From positions 2,728,001 through 2,792,000 of the forward strand of contig NZ_CP051180.1 in the NCBI RefSeq assembly GCF_012295575.1: a stretch of 64,000 nucleotides of DNA. The letters run 5' to 3'. The number at the start of each line of letters is the position of its first letter. Position 1 is the stretch's first letter. Position numbers and translations under genes: made by a program. The notes under the pieces were generated by a model. That model saw only the letters and a program-made list of their open reading frames with translations, did no database searches and was not told where the DNA came from. Shown piece by piece: positions 46,887-56,635 of the stretch. The DNA is from Ferrimonas lipolytica. Lineage in GTDB: Bacteria > Pseudomonadota > Gammaproteobacteria > Enterobacterales > Shewanellaceae.

Positions 46887-48260
46887 ATCCTTAAGCGTCT
46901 AAAAAACATCGCAATGCGCCTGATTGGCAGCGACAAGCCGGTGCCAGCCGAACCGCAGTTGGAGGTGGTTCCCCGCTCTGCGCATGGGATCTCACGCAAC
47001 GACATCAGCGAAAACGCTCTCAAGGTGCTGTACCGTCTGCATAAAGCAGGCTATGAAGCCTATCTTGTTGGCGGCGGCGTACGCGATCTACTACTACGCC
47101 AGCAACCGAAAGATTTCGATATTGCCACCAACGCGACCCCAGAGCAGATCCGCAAGCTGTTCCGTAACTGTCGTTTAGTCGGTCGTAGATTCCGTCTGGC
47201 TCACATCCTATTTGGTCGTGACATCATCGAGGTAGCAACACTGCGTGGCCACCACGATGCAGGCAATGCCAAAATCGCCAAGCAAGATGATGCTGGTCGC
47301 CTGCTGCGTGACAACGTATACGGCAGCATCGACGAAGATGCCGAGCGCCGTGACTTTACCGTCAATGGTCTCTATTACGACATCAGCGATTACAGCGTCC
47401 GTGACTACTTTGGTGGCATGGATGACATCAAAGCCAAACGCCTGCGCCTAATCGGTGATCCGCAAACTCGCTACCGCGAAGATCCAGTGCGGATGATCCG
47501 CGCTGTCCGTTTTGCCACGAAATTGGGCTTTAGCATCGATAAAGCTACGGCGGCGCCGATCCATAAGATGGCACCAATGATGGCGGACATCCCTGCGGCT
47601 CGGCTGTTTGAGGAATCACTCAAGCTGCTAATGTCTGGCAAGGGCCAGGAAAACTTCCACATGCTGCGTGAGTTTGGCCTGTGGGAACCGATGTTCCCAC
47701 TGCAAGAAAGCCTGCTTAAGCGCGATGAAGACGGCAAGGTTATGCGCTTAATGGAAGCGATGCTGGCTAACACCGACGACCGCGTTAACGCCGACAAGCC
47801 GGTAACACCAGCGTTTCTTTACGCTGCGTTACTTTGGTATGTGGTGGAAGACCTCGCCAACGCTAAGCTAAAGAAAGGCATGGCGCCTTACGACGCCATT
47901 ACCGCTGCAGCGGGTGAAGCGATCAGCAAACAGTGTAAAACCATCTCATTGCCGCGTCGCTTTACCACGCCGGCACAAGAGATCTGGCAGCTGCAAGGTC
48001 GTCTCGATAAGCGTAGTGGCGCCCGCGCATTCAAGATGTTCGAGCACCCACGTTTCCGTGCCGCCTACGACTTCCTGTTGCTGCGTGCTGAAGCAGAGCA
48101 AGATGAAGAGCTGCTGGAACTCGCCCGCTGGTGGACCACCTTTAATGATGCCGACGATCACAGCCGTCGCATGATGGTACGCAGTTTAGGCAATGACGGT
48201 AACCGTCGTCGCCGTCGCCGCCCACGTCGCAAGCCAAACGCTAAGCCAGCACAACAATGA
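46887..48260 (+). CDS. pcnB: Poly(A) polymerase I, probable AUC start codon
   Basis: PAP I adds 3' poly(A) tails that promote RNA decay. The nucleotidyltransferase head is clear: LVGGGVRDLLL, KDFDIATNATPEQIRKLFRN and the RLAHILFGRDIIEVAT block, followed by the RNA-binding domain and an arginine-rich C-terminus (RRRRRRPRRK). The first ATG (46914) has no Shine-Dalgarno. In frame 27 bases upstream, ATC at 46887 has GAGG at 46877-46880 with ideal spacing and adds a short basic leader (LKRLKNIA), comparable with the N-terminus of E. coli PAP I, whose gene starts at AUU. If the ATG is used, the protein has 448 residues instead of 457. It overlaps folK by 4 bp. Confidence 0.93.
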   Translation: MLKRLKNIAMRLIGSDKPVPAEPQLEVVPRSAHGISRNDISENALKVLYRLHKAGYEAYLVGGGVRDLLLRQQPKDFDIATNATPEQIRKLFRNCRLVGRRFRLAHILFGRDIIEVATLRGHHDAGNAKIAKQDDAGRLLRDNVYGSIDEDAERRDFTVNGLYYDISDYSVRDYFGGMDDIKAKRLRLIGDPQTRYREDPVRMIRAVRFATKLGFSIDKATAAPIHKMAPMMADIPAARLFEESLKLLMSGKGQENFHMLREFGLWEPMFPLQESLLKRDEDGKVMRLMEAMLANTDDRVNADKPVTPAFLYAALLWYVVEDLANAKLKKGMAPYDAITAAAGEAISKQCKTISLPRRFTTPAQEIWQLQGRLDKRSGARAFKMFEHPRFRAAYDFLLLRAEAEQDEELLELARWWTTFNDADDHSRRMMVRSLGNDGNRRRRRRPRRKPNAKPAQQ

Positions 48261-48733
48261 TCCGTTGCTACATCGCGTTGGGCGCTAATCTCGCCCAACC
48301 GGATCAACAACTGCGCCAAGCCCTTCAGGCTTTGGCGCAGTTGCCACAAACCTCATTAGTTAGCCACTCACAGCTGTACCGTAGTCCACCGATGGCGGGT
48401 ATGGTGCAGCCGGATTACTGCAATGCAGTGGCAGCTATTGATACTGCCCTTAGCCCGATAGCGCTGCTTGATCATTTGCAACAGCTTGAGCACAACCAAG
48501 GCCGCGAACGGCATAGCCGTTGGGGGGCTCGCACCTTAGATCTGGATATACTGCTGTATGGCGACCAACAGATTGAAAGTGAACGTCTAACCGTACCTCA
48601 CTACGGTATCGCTGAGCGCATCTTTGTTTTACTGCCCTTATTCGAGCTTGCCCCAGCACTGTTGTTGCCCGACGGCAAACCATTGGTTTCCTTGGTAAGT
48701 AATTGCCCGCCACAGCCCTTATCCCTCTACTAA
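48257..48733 (+). CDS. folK: 6-hydroxymethyl-7,8-dihydropterin pyrophosphokinase
   Basis: HPPK transfers pyrophosphate to the pterin in folate synthesis. The 158-residue protein has YIALGANLAQPDQQL at the start and the signature RHSRWGARTLDLDILLYG with the magnesium-binding DxD. The start overlaps the pcnB stop (ATGA), so the two are translationally coupled. Confidence 0.95.
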   Translation: MIRCYIALGANLAQPDQQLRQALQALAQLPQTSLVSHSQLYRSPPMAGMVQPDYCNAVAAIDTALSPIALLDHLQQLEHNQGRERHSRWGARTLDLDILLYGDQQIESERLTVPHYGIAERIFVLLPLFELAPALLLPDGKPLVSLVSNCPPQPLSLY

Positions 48734-48753
48734 TTCGTCATATTTAGTAACAA

Positions 48754-48781
48754 GGCACTAACTCAATATTGAAATAGTGCC
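48754..48781 (+). terminator. Hairpin between folK and panB
   Basis: GGCACTA and TAGTGCC form the stem, and TCAATATTGA inside the loop is itself palindromic. A weak T-containing tail follows. It may end the pcnB-folK transcript or be an operator of the panB promoter. Confidence 0.45.
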
Positions 48782-48830
48782 CGTTTCTGTCATATAACAG
48801 TGCCCCAAATGGAAGTAAGGCAATCGTTAT

Positions 48831-49622
48831 ATGGACAACATCACAATCTCTACTCTCAGCCGCTATAAGGCTGAAAAACGTAAGTTCGCTGCGCTAACGG
48901 CCTACGATGCCAGTTTTGCCGCGCTGTTTGAGCAGAACAATGTGCCCGTATTATTGATTGGCGATAGCCTTGGCATGGTTTTGCAAGGCGGCAATGACAC
49001 CCTCAAGGTCACCGTTGAACAGATCGCTTATCACACCCGTAGCGTGGTCCAAGGCGCCCCTAACGCGCTGGTGATTGCCGATATGCCCTTTATGAGCTAC
49101 CACACCGTAGAAAGCGCCTGCAACAATGCCGCGGAGCTGATGCGTGCTGGGGCTAATATGGTCAAGCTTGAAGGTGGCGAATGGCTGCTCGATACCGTAC
49201 GTGCTCTCACCCAACGCAGCGTGCCGGTATGTGCTCATTTAGGCCTTACGCCGCAATCGGTCCACGTGTTTGGTGGTTATAAAGTTCAAGGGCGTGGTGA
49301 CGCTGGCCAAGCGATTATCGATGAAGCACTGCAACTGCAACAGGCTGGAGCAGCGATGCTGGTGCTGGAATGTGTACCGCATCAATTAGCCCGCACTATC
49401 ACCGAACAGCTTGATATCCCTGTGATCGGCATCGGTGCAGGAAAAGATACCGACGGTCAGATCTTGGTGATGCACGACATTCTAGGGATATCCTCTGGCT
49501 ATATACCTAAGTTTTCCAAAAACTATTTGCTGCAAACTGGCAATATCGCCACCGCCGTTCAAGCCTTTGTTGATGAAGTCGCCCATGGTGATTTCCCTGC
49601 GGCCGAACACACCTTTGGGTAA
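48831..49622 (+). CDS. panB: 3-methyl-2-oxobutanoate hydroxymethyltransferase
   Basis: PanB makes ketopantoate from ketoisovalerate and methylene-THF, linking to the folate genes nearby. The 263-residue protein shows the family blocks [40 protein letters not shown] and [21 protein letters not shown]. It is 6 bp from panC. Confidence 0.96.
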   Translation: MDNITISTLSRYKAEKRKFAALTAYDASFAALFEQNNVPVLLIGDSLGMVLQGGNDTLKVTVEQIAYHTRSVVQGAPNALVIADMPFMSYHTVESACNNAAELMRAGANMVKLEGGEWLLDTVRALTQRSVPVCAHLGLTPQSVHVFGGYKVQGRGDAGQAIIDEALQLQQAGAAMLVLECVPHQLARTITEQLDIPVIGIGAGKDTDGQILVMHDILGISSGYIPKFSKNYLLQTGNIATAVQAFVDEVAHGDFPAAEHTFG

Positions 49623-49628
49623 CGATCT

Positions 49629-50486
49629 ATGCAAACCGTAACCGATCCCGCTCGTCTTCATCAGTTGGTATTGCAGTGGCGAGAACAGGGCTTTCGTGTC
49701 GCCTTTGTGCCGACCATGGGCAATCTGCATCAAGGCCACATCGAGTTAGTTAATCAGGCACGCCAGCGAGCTGATAAGGTGGTCAGCAGCATCTTTGTCA
49801 ATCCCATGCAATTTGGCCAAGGGGAAGACCTTGATGCCTACCCACGCACACTGGATGACGATAAGAACAAACTCTATGACGCCAGCTGTGATCTGTTGTT
49901 CACCCCTGAGGTGGAACTGCTTTACCCTGCTGGTATAGGCAGCCAAACCTACATTGAAGTACCGGCAATATCCGACCTACACTGCGGGAACAGCCGTCCC
50001 GGTCACTTTCGAGGGGTAGCGACTGTCGTGGCCAAGTTGTTTAACTTGGTCCAACCGGATATCGCTCTATTCGGTAATAAAGACTACCAGCAATTGGCGG
50101 TGATCCGCGCCATGGTGCGAGATCTCAATATGCCGGTGCAGATTGTTGGGGTTGATACGGTGCGCGACGACGATGGCTTAGCCAAAAGTTCACGCAACGG
50201 TTACCTGACCGATGAACAGCGCACTATTGCGCCTAAATTAAAACAGGTGATCGATGCCACTGCGACCGCCATTCACAGCGACGGTTTAGCCCAGCGAGAG
50301 CAGTTACAACAGCAAGCGCTGCATTCACTGAATGCCTATGCCTTTGTGCCCGATTATTTCGAGATCTGTCATGCAGATACCTTACAACCTGCGCAAGTTG
50401 GTGATAATCAAATCGTTATTCTTGCAGCGGCACAACTTGGGAAGGCCCGCCTAATCGATAATTTGCGGCTGGATCTGAGCAAATGA
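49629..50486 (+). CDS. panC: Pantothenate synthetase
   Basis: PanC joins pantoate and beta-alanine with ATP. The 285-residue protein has [12 protein letters not shown] (HIGH-like), the [21 protein letters not shown] block, FGNKDYQQL and the KMSKS-like LAKSSRN. It forms an operon with panB and, 65 bp further, panD. Confidence 0.96.
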   Translation: MQTVTDPARLHQLVLQWREQGFRVAFVPTMGNLHQGHIELVNQARQRADKVVSSIFVNPMQFGQGEDLDAYPRTLDDDKNKLYDASCDLLFTPEVELLYPAGIGSQTYIEVPAISDLHCGNSRPGHFRGVATVVAKLFNLVQPDIALFGNKDYQQLAVIRAMVRDLNMPVQIVGVDTVRDDDGLAKSSRNGYLTDEQRTIAPKLKQVIDATATAIHSDGLAQREQLQQQALHSLNAYAFVPDYFEICHADTLQPAQVGDNQIVILAAAQLGKARLIDNLRLDLSK

Positions 50487-50550
50487 TCTGCTAATATGTC
50501 GCGTCAACAAGATTGTTACATGTGTTCAACGTTTGTTCGTGGAGTATCGA

Positions 50551-50931
50551 ATGCAACGAATAATGCTAAAAGGGAAATTGCATCAAGCTCGCGTAACTCA
50601 TGCCGAGCTTGAATACGAGGGTTCTTGTGCTATCGATCAAGATTTGCTGGATGCAGCAGGGATCTTGGCGTTTGAAAAGATCGAGATCTATAACATCGAC
50701 AATGGTGAACGTTTCAGCACCTATGCTATTAGCGGGGAGCGCGGCTCCAAGATGATCTCCGTCAACGGCGCGGCGGCCCATAAAGCAAGCCCAGGCCATC
50801 GTGTCATTATCTGTGCCTATATGACCATGAATGAAGCCGACGCCAAGGTACACCAGCCTAGCTTGGTATACTGCGACGCGAATAACAGCATTAAGGGTAC
50901 CGGCAACGGTATCCCCACCCAAGCCGCTTAA
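50551..50931 (+). CDS. panD: Aspartate 1-decarboxylase
   Basis: PanD supplies beta-alanine for PanC. The 126-residue proenzyme self-cleaves between Gly24 and Ser25 in YEGSC to form the pyruvoyl group. GGAG seven bases upstream fixes the ATG at 50551 rather than 50533. The catalytic block [10 protein letters not shown] is present. Confidence 0.96.
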   Translation: MQRIMLKGKLHQARVTHAELEYEGSCAIDQDLLDAAGILAFEKIEIYNIDNGERFSTYAISGERGSKMISVNGAAAHKASPGHRVIICAYMTMNEADAKVHQPSLVYCDANNSIKGTGNGIPTQAA

Positions 50932-50952
50932 CTGCCCTTGGGGATGCAACTA

Positions 50953-50976
50953 ACGGACGCTGCGGCGTCCGTTTTT
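50953..50976 (+). terminator. Terminator of panBCD
   Basis: ACGGACGC and GCGTCCGT enclose TGCG and are followed by TTTTT. Confidence 0.9.
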
Positions 50977-51206
50977 GATCCTTGCTGATTAATTATACTC
51001 TAGCGGCGTTAACTCGATTAGCAAGGTAACAAACACCCAGCGGTAACTTCAGCTAATGGGATAACGCCTTGCCTATTCAGCTGAAGCGATAGCAGCCAAG
51101 GTCAAGATTGCAGTGATAGCTGCTCTCCTACCAGCTCCGAGCAATGCACTATAAGGCGGGTCGATTCACACTCGTGCGGCTAGGATGTAACTGAATGATG
51201 GCTCAA

Positions 51207-53957
51207 CTAATGTGGGCTAAGCATTGCTGCAAGCAACTGTTGGGCCTGCTCAAAATCGTAATTTTTTAGCAGATCATAGGCTTTTCGTAAGGCTTGCCGT
51301 TGCTCGTGCGCTAATTGAAACTGCTCTAATTGCTCTAGCAGGTCCGGCGCAGCGGAATCAAACTGTTCACAACATTCAATAATCTCAATCAGTCTGTGTT
51401 CTAACTCTGCGTGAGCGAGAGGTTGCTTAGCGGACTTGTCCTCAGGCGCGGTTGCTACATTAACCTGATGCAGCTGCTGCAGTAGCCGTTCGATGCTTGG
51501 CTTGAATTGTGCCAGCTGCACTTCAACATCGGACTGTTGCTGTTCACAAGCAAGCTCCAGAGCCTGTGCTGGCGCTACAAGTCCGTTCGCACCGATAGTA
51601 GCTAACAACCCCTTTATAGTGTGTGCTAATCGCATACAGGTGACAAAATCTTGCTGTGCAAAAGCATCATCAAACTGGCTAACAAACTGCGATTGAGATT
51701 CACAAAACTGCAGTAATAATTTGCGATAGAGTTTTGGGTTTTGTTCGGTATTGATTAGTCCGATATCACTATCAATCAAACTCACGTTAGCCAGTTGCGA
51801 AACCAAGTTATCAGCCAAGTTGTCGCTTTCAGTCAACTGCTGCTTTGGCAGCCCAGTTGGGGCTGCTGGTACGATCCACTTAGCCATAGTGGCAAACATA
51901 TCTTCAACCCGAATCGGCTTGCCAATATGATCGTTCATCCCAGCTTCGAGCACCCGCTTTCGGTCTGAAGTCATTACATTGGCAGTCATAGCAATAATTG
52001 GCATGGAAGCGAATGATTCATTCAACGCACGGATTCGTTTGGTTGCCTCGAAACCGTCCATCAGCGGCATCTGGCAGTCCATAAGGACCCCATCGAACGA
52101 TTCAGACTCAATGCACTTAATCGCCTCGACACCGTTTTCAGCAACGACGACTGTTATCCCGTTTGCAGTAAGAAACTCTATTGCTAATTCCTGATTAAAG
52201 GCATTGTCCTCAACCAGTAGCAAATGGGCTCCAGCCAGTTTCTGCACGTTAGCGCTGAAGCTTTCGCATTTGATCGTCTTACGATCTTGGCGACGATGCT
52301 GTTGTTCTAGCCCAAACACTTCCATCACGGTGTCGTATAGCGATGATGCCGAGACCGGCTTGCTAAGCACGCCGTTAAGTAGTTGCGGACTGCCCGCGTG
52401 CTCCTTAACGTCGCTGAGGCTAGCGGCGGTGAGCATGACTATCGGTAACGGTCCTAACACCTTAAGCGCCTTGGCGGTTGCAACGCCATCAAGACCCGGC
52501 ATTCTCCAGTCAACAAAGGCTAAATCAAACGGCTGCTGCGCCTGTTTCATCGCCTCTATAGCCCGCTGACCTGAGGTAACCGATGTCACCTCAAAACCAA
52601 AGGACTCAAGCATCATCGATAGGATCTGGTTGGCGATAAAGTTGTCGTCGACGATCAACACTCGCAAGTCATCCAGCTCGGCAGGCTTAATCAGTATTGG
52701 TTGGCGCTGCTGCTGTTCATGATCGATCGCCAGCTCAGCATTAAATTTGAAGGTACTGCCTTGTCCTTGCTGGCTGCTGACAGAGATCTCACCGCCCATC
52801 ATATCGACCAATCTCTTCGATATTGATAACCCCAGACCGGTACCACCGTATTTGCGCGTGGTTGACGTATCGGCCTGCGAGAACGACTGAAACAGCTTCG
52901 CTTGCTGCTCGGCGCTCATGCCAATACCCGAATCTTCAACCGAAAAGCTAAGCTGAGCGGTATCACTGCCGCTGTTGGGGCATCTAACCCGCACCACCAC
53001 ATGCCCCTGCTCGGTGAACTTAACCGCATTATTAGCGAGATTGATCAGAACCTGCCCCAGCCGCAACGGATCACCGATCAGGCTTTGTGGCACCTCTGGA
53101 GCAATATCAAACAGGAACTCTAGATCCTTCTCTTCCGCTTTTAGGCTAATCAAATTACCTAAGTTAGCCATCACACTATCAAGCTGAAACGGAATCTTTT
53201 CCAAGGTTAGCTTACCGGCTTCAATCTTTGAAAAATCAAGGATATCGTTGATGATCCCCAGCAATGATTCAGCAGATAAGTTGACCTTCTCAATGTAATT
53301 GCGTTGTTTGCCTTCCAACTCAGTTTGCAGCACCAAATGCGACATACCAATGATGGCATTCATTGGTGTACGAATCTCATGGCTCATGTTAGCCAAAAAA
53401 TCACTTTTCGCTTTATTGGCCGCATCTGCTTCGATCATCGCCTGTTGGAGTTCGCCCGTTCGCTGCTCCACCTCAACCGCCAATTGTTGCGATTGGGTTT
53501 GCAACGACTCATTCTTGAGTTCGAGCTCAGAAAGCAGCTCTTGGCGGCTCTTATGATTGAATAAATCGTGGATTTTGTCTCGATTCAGTTCGAACGCCTG
53601 CGACTGAGTGGCGGTCAACCCAATGGCCAACTGGAGCTGTTGCAGATCACCTACAGGATGCTGAATAACCTGAGCAAACAAGGAGTTGGCATTACTTGGC
53701 AAACGAAGTGGATTACTGGAACCAATTGATAGCCACAACTTGGCGGCCACCGGAGTTTGTTGATGAGTGATAGACAGCGTAACCGGCTCATTTAAACGGT
53801 CGTAGTTGGCTGATTTCAGCAGTGATGACAACTGGCTGACCACCCGAGTTAGGTAGATACTTTGCAATCCGCACAACAACCCAACACGGTGGAACTTGCT
53901 GCGAACACTGTAGATTGCATCAAAGTTATAGATTGTGAGTTTAGCAACGGTATTCAT
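51207..53957 (-). CDS. Soluble hybrid sensor histidine kinase of the stressosome operon
   Basis: The 916-residue protein has no membrane segment. Domains in order: an N-terminal domain (~7-115) that resembles an RsbT-type ATPase fold without its N-box; a coiled coil (~140-180); HisKA with His193 ([10 protein letters not shown]); HATPase ([25 protein letters not shown]); receiver 1 (Asp483 in VDWRMPG); receiver 2 (Asp627 in [10 protein letters not shown]); Hpt (His779 in AHTIKG); and a helical C-terminal tail. It begins one base after the rsbX stop, so it belongs to the operon. In Vibrio vulnificus the stressosome operon is also followed by a histidine kinase, together with a diguanylate-cyclase response regulator. 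No separate response regulator is encoded here. Confidence 0.93.
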   Translation of the reverse strand: MNTVAKLTIYNFDAIYSVRSKFHRVGLLCGLQSIYLTRVVSQLSSLLKSANYDRLNEPVTLSITHQQTPVAAKLWLSIGSSNPLRLPSNANSLFAQVIQHPVGDLQQLQLAIGLTATQSQAFELNRDKIHDLFNHKSRQELLSELELKNESLQTQSQQLAVEVEQRTGELQQAMIEADAANKAKSDFLANMSHEIRTPMNAIIGMSHLVLQTELEGKQRNYIEKVNLSAESLLGIINDILDFSKIEAGKLTLEKIPFQLDSVMANLGNLISLKAEEKDLEFLFDIAPEVPQSLIGDPLRLGQVLINLANNAVKFTEQGHVVVRVRCPNSGSDTAQLSFSVEDSGIGMSAEQQAKLFQSFSQADTSTTRKYGGTGLGLSISKRLVDMMGGEISVSSQQGQGSTFKFNAELAIDHEQQQRQPILIKPAELDDLRVLIVDDNFIANQILSMMLESFGFEVTSVTSGQRAIEAMKQAQQPFDLAFVDWRMPGLDGVATAKALKVLGPLPIVMLTAASLSDVKEHAGSPQLLNGVLSKPVSASSLYDTVMEVFGLEQQHRRQDRKTIKCESFSANVQKLAGAHLLLVEDNAFNQELAIEFLTANGITVVVAENGVEAIKCIESESFDGVLMDCQMPLMDGFEATKRIRALNESFASMPIIAMTANVMTSDRKRVLEAGMNDHIGKPIRVEDMFATMAKWIVPAAPTGLPKQQLTESDNLADNLVSQLANVSLIDSDIGLINTEQNPKLYRKLLLQFCESQSQFVSQFDDAFAQQDFVTCMRLAHTIKGLLATIGANGLVAPAQALELACEQQQSDVEVQLAQFKPSIERLLQQLHQVNVATAPEDKSAKQPLAHAELEHRLIEIIECCEQFDSAAPDLLEQLEQFQLAHEQRQALRKAYDLLKNYDFEQAQQLLAAMLSPH

Positions 53958-53958
53958 A

Positions 53959-54549
53959 TCAGTATCGATAGACTAAGCAGGAGGCATCGTCATGCTCCTT
54001 AGCAAAGTGCGCAAAGATATAGTCCACAAAGTCCTCCGGATTTAAGCGCTTACAACTCTCATCAAACTGGGTAAAGAAACGGGATTGAATGCCATCGCTG
54101 TGCATCACAATACAGTCTCCTGCTAGCAAGGCTTGCTGTTCGCTGGTAATCCGCCGCAAATTGTAACCAACGCTGCCATCAGAGCTATGAAAGCTATGAT
54201 CTTTGTGCCCTAAAAGATAGGCAGAAACATTGCCCACGCCAGCAAAGGTAAGGCTGTTATTAATAGTATCGATCACAACGATAGAAACTGCTGCACCAAT
54301 ACTTGGCATGGTTAATTGATGCAGCTCTTGGATCATTTGTTGCGGCGCCTCGATGCCGCTCCGTCGTTCAAGATAGTCAGCCATCTCCACAGACAACCGG
54401 TGAGCATCCCAGCCATGACCAGCGCCATCAATGATAGCCAATAGTTGCCAATGCTCATGCTCAAAACAAACAATGGCATCGCCACTGACAGCTTCATCAA
54501 GGAAAGGTCGATTGCGTATACTGCATCGCATTATATTCTCTAACACCAA
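53959..54549 (-). CDS. rsbX: RsbX-like PP2C-type serine phosphatase
   Basis: The 196-residue protein is a small SpoIIE/PP2C-type phosphatase that resets the stressosome by dephosphorylating RsbR and RsbS. Metal-binding aspartates are in [22 protein letters not shown] and HDDASCLV. The ATG lies within the end of rsbT (10-bp overlap). An alternative start at the internal MRCSIRNR (six residues in) is possible. Confidence 0.88.
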   Translation of the reverse strand: MVLENIMRCSIRNRPFLDEAVSGDAIVCFEHEHWQLLAIIDGAGHGWDAHRLSVEMADYLERRSGIEAPQQMIQELHQLTMPSIGAAVSIVVIDTINNSLTFAGVGNVSAYLLGHKDHSFHSSDGSVGYNLRRITSEQQALLAGDCIVMHSDGIQSRFFTQFDESCKRLNPEDFVDYIFAHFAKEHDDASCLVYRY

Positions 54550-54953
54550 GACCTCACTGTTACTCGCGTACCTTGGGATGAGGATTTAATATTAAACTCA
54601 TCTACCAATCGTCGGGTGCCCGGTAAACCTTGTCCAAGGGTGCCACCGGAGCTGAAATGCTCCTGCATCGCTTGTTCTATGTTGGCAATGCCGTTGCCAA
54701 AATCGATGGCTTCGACCTGAATCCCCGTTCGATTCAAATAATTCAGTGGGGTTAATTCGAGCCAACCGTTACCGGCATATTTAATAATATTGCGAGCGAG
54801 CTCTGAGACCGCGGTAAGGAATTTAGCGCTCTGCACTGAATCAAAGCCTTGCTGTTGAAGCATACGCTTTACCTCCAGTAAGGCTCCCTGAAAGCTGGCT
54901 TCATCGGAGACCGGGTGACTTTCACTTATAGTATGTAACCCGCTCTCAGCCAT
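54540..54953 (-). CDS. rsbT: RsbT-like serine kinase / switch protein
   Basis: The 137-residue GHKL ATPase has the N-box SELARNIIKYAGNG, G1 DFGNGI and G2 TLGQGLPGTRRLVDEF. In known stressosomes RsbT phosphorylates RsbR and RsbS and then leaves to activate a downstream partner. It overlaps rsbS by 8 bp and rsbX by 10 bp. The N-terminus carries about 15 extra residues compared with Bacillus RsbT. Confidence 0.9.
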   Translation of the reverse strand: MAESGLHTISESHPVSDEASFQGALLEVKRMLQQQGFDSVQSAKFLTAVSELARNIIKYAGNGWLELTPLNYLNRTGIQVEAIDFGNGIANIEQAMQEHFSSGGTLGQGLPGTRRLVDEFNIKSSSQGTRVTVRSWC

Positions 54954-55305
54954 GACAGGACAACTCTAAGCCGTGTTCAATATTACGCGCGAACATAAAT
55001 GCTGAAGTGTCCAAGTCGAAATCCACGATGGTTGCAGCCAACCCAGGGTTAAGTCCAACCAAGATGGTGTTTACGCCCATCAGTGAAGCCATCTTGAAGA
55101 TATTACTTAACGCCTCAAACTCCTCAATATCAATGATATCTATGCCCGAAAGATCACATAGTAGGTAGTCCAGTTGCAGTTCAGTTAGGCGCAGTAATAG
55201 CTGCTGCTGAAAGCGGGCTAAAACCTCATCAGTAAGAGTGGATTGCACCGTAGCAATTAGCCGCCTCTCAATCTTATTTAAGACAATAGAACTTTCATTC
55301 GACAT
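54946..55305 (-). CDS. rsbS: RsbS-like STAS scaffold protein
   Basis: The 119-residue single STAS domain has the phosphorylation loop CDLSGIDIID, with Ser53 at the position of Bacillus RsbS Ser59. It should form the stressosome core with RsbR and hold RsbT. It starts 5 bases after the rsbR stop. Confidence 0.9.
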   Translation of the reverse strand: MSNESSIVLNKIERRLIATVQSTLTDEVLARFQQQLLLRLTELQLDYLLCDLSGIDIIDIEEFEALSNIFKMASLMGVNTILVGLNPGLAATIVDFDLDTSAFMFARNIEHGLELSCHG

Positions 55306-55310
55306 TGAGC

Positions 55311-56183
55311 TTACTCGCCAACGATCTTCAAGCCGATCTGGGTCAATGATGTGGCTAAGGCATCGCTTAAGGTTGCTGTGGTGGTTAAGCTGCCTACCTC
55401 AATCCCCAACTCGACAATCGTTTGTGCTATTGCAGGCGAGAGCCCAGAAACGATGCAGCTGCAACCCATAAGTTTAGATGCCTTGGTGATCTTGATGATG
55501 TGATTGGCGACCGCGGTATCGACCACAGCAACACCACTAATGTCGAGAATGATCACCTTCGAACGCGTATTACCAATCTTAGCTAATACGGTATGCATTA
55601 GATCTTGAGCACGTTTGGAATCGAGAATACCAACGATTGGTAACATTAATACGCCGTCCCAGATTGAGGTAACCGGTGTCGACATCTCGATCAAAGAACG
55701 GCTTTGCTGTTCAATCTTTTGCTGGGTAACCGTTGAGTAGGCCTCAACAACCACAGCGGTTTCAAGGTGCACTAACTTGGTGAGGGCAATTTGTTGAAGA
55801 TGAAAACGCTCGGCCGCCTGGTCATTATCCAGTGCCCCCTGAAAGAAACTCAGACTTTTACTCACCCCAGCAAAATAGGTCGAAAGACTAAGTCCAATTT
55901 TGGCGTGGGAACTGCCAAGGGTTTCGCGGCTGTTGATATATTCATCGTTTACTTCAGCCAAAAATACCTGATGCCAATGCTTGCGCTGGGCAGCTTTAAC
56001 TCGCTCTAAGCGACGTGGGTCTGCAAAATATTGACGAAATTCTGGCAGGGGAGACAGCCAACGATAAAACTCATCAACATAGTCATCTAACAAGGGAATA
56101 GCACGTTGGCCAAGTTCGCGAATAAGGCCTATATCCGCAGAGGTAATCTCATAGGTATCGAGAAGATTGTCGACCTTCGACAT
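55311..56183 (-). CDS. rsbR: RsbR-like globin-coupled STAS sensor
   Basis: The 290-residue protein has an N-terminal globin-coupled-sensor domain (~10-155) and a C-terminal STAS domain (~175-285). In the globin part, LGSSHAKIGLSLSTYFAG places His93 where haem-binding globin sensors carry the proximal ligand, so it probably binds haem and senses oxygen or NO. The STAS loop LDISGVAVVDTAVA has Ser216 at the main phosphorylation site. It is the first gene of rsbR-rsbS-rsbT-rsbX-kinase, with AAGGAG before the ATG. A MITE copy lies 184 bp upstream of the start. Confidence 0.92.
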   Translation of the reverse strand: MSKVDNLLDTYEITSADIGLIRELGQRAIPLLDDYVDEFYRWLSPLPEFRQYFADPRRLERVKAAQRKHWHQVFLAEVNDEYINSRETLGSSHAKIGLSLSTYFAGVSKSLSFFQGALDNDQAAERFHLQQIALTKLVHLETAVVVEAYSTVTQQKIEQQSRSLIEMSTPVTSIWDGVLMLPIVGILDSKRAQDLMHTVLAKIGNTRSKVIILDISGVAVVDTAVANHIIKITKASKLMGCSCIVSGLSPAIAQTIVELGIEVGSLTTTATLSDALATSLTQIGLKIVGE

Positions 56184-56366
56184 TAGTCACTCCTTAACAT
56201 ACAACTGGGCAGCCACGACCATTAACATCACAACCGACATTCAATAACATACATCATACGCCTTAAGTATAATGAGTACATAGCTAGGCCGTATTGTCGC
56301 TGCCATTTAAGCGATATTATCAATTCCATAAATCAACAGAGTTATTGTCGTTACAACTTAAATTAT

Positions 56367-56576
56367 GTCTGTGTATCAATTAAGTATTGTTGTTCTTTCC
56401 AATACAGTTAAAGCACTGGCTAGGCGAGCGCCGACACAAGGGGTTAAGCAATGCCGCCGTTGACCTAATGCATACAAGAATGTGCCGTGCCACCGCAACC
56501 ATCCTCCCTCAAAAGCGCCGAAATCAGAGAAGCCAAAGGCTTAAGATAAACTTCAACAACTGACTACGACACAGCC
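56367..56576 (-). mobile_element. MITE-like element, copy 7 (internally deleted, perfect 8-bp target duplication)
   Basis: In reverse orientation it runs from GTCTGTGTATCAATTAAG to CTACGACACAGCC with about 80 bp of the interior missing. TAAATTAT occurs immediately on both sides (56359-56366 and 56577-56584), a perfect 8-bp direct repeat. It lies between the zincin-like gene and rsbR. Confidence 0.88.
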
Positions 56577-56635
56577 TAAATTATGGCACGTGACTATTGA
56601 ATCTTACCGACAGGATTTAGCCCCAACCACCTAGC

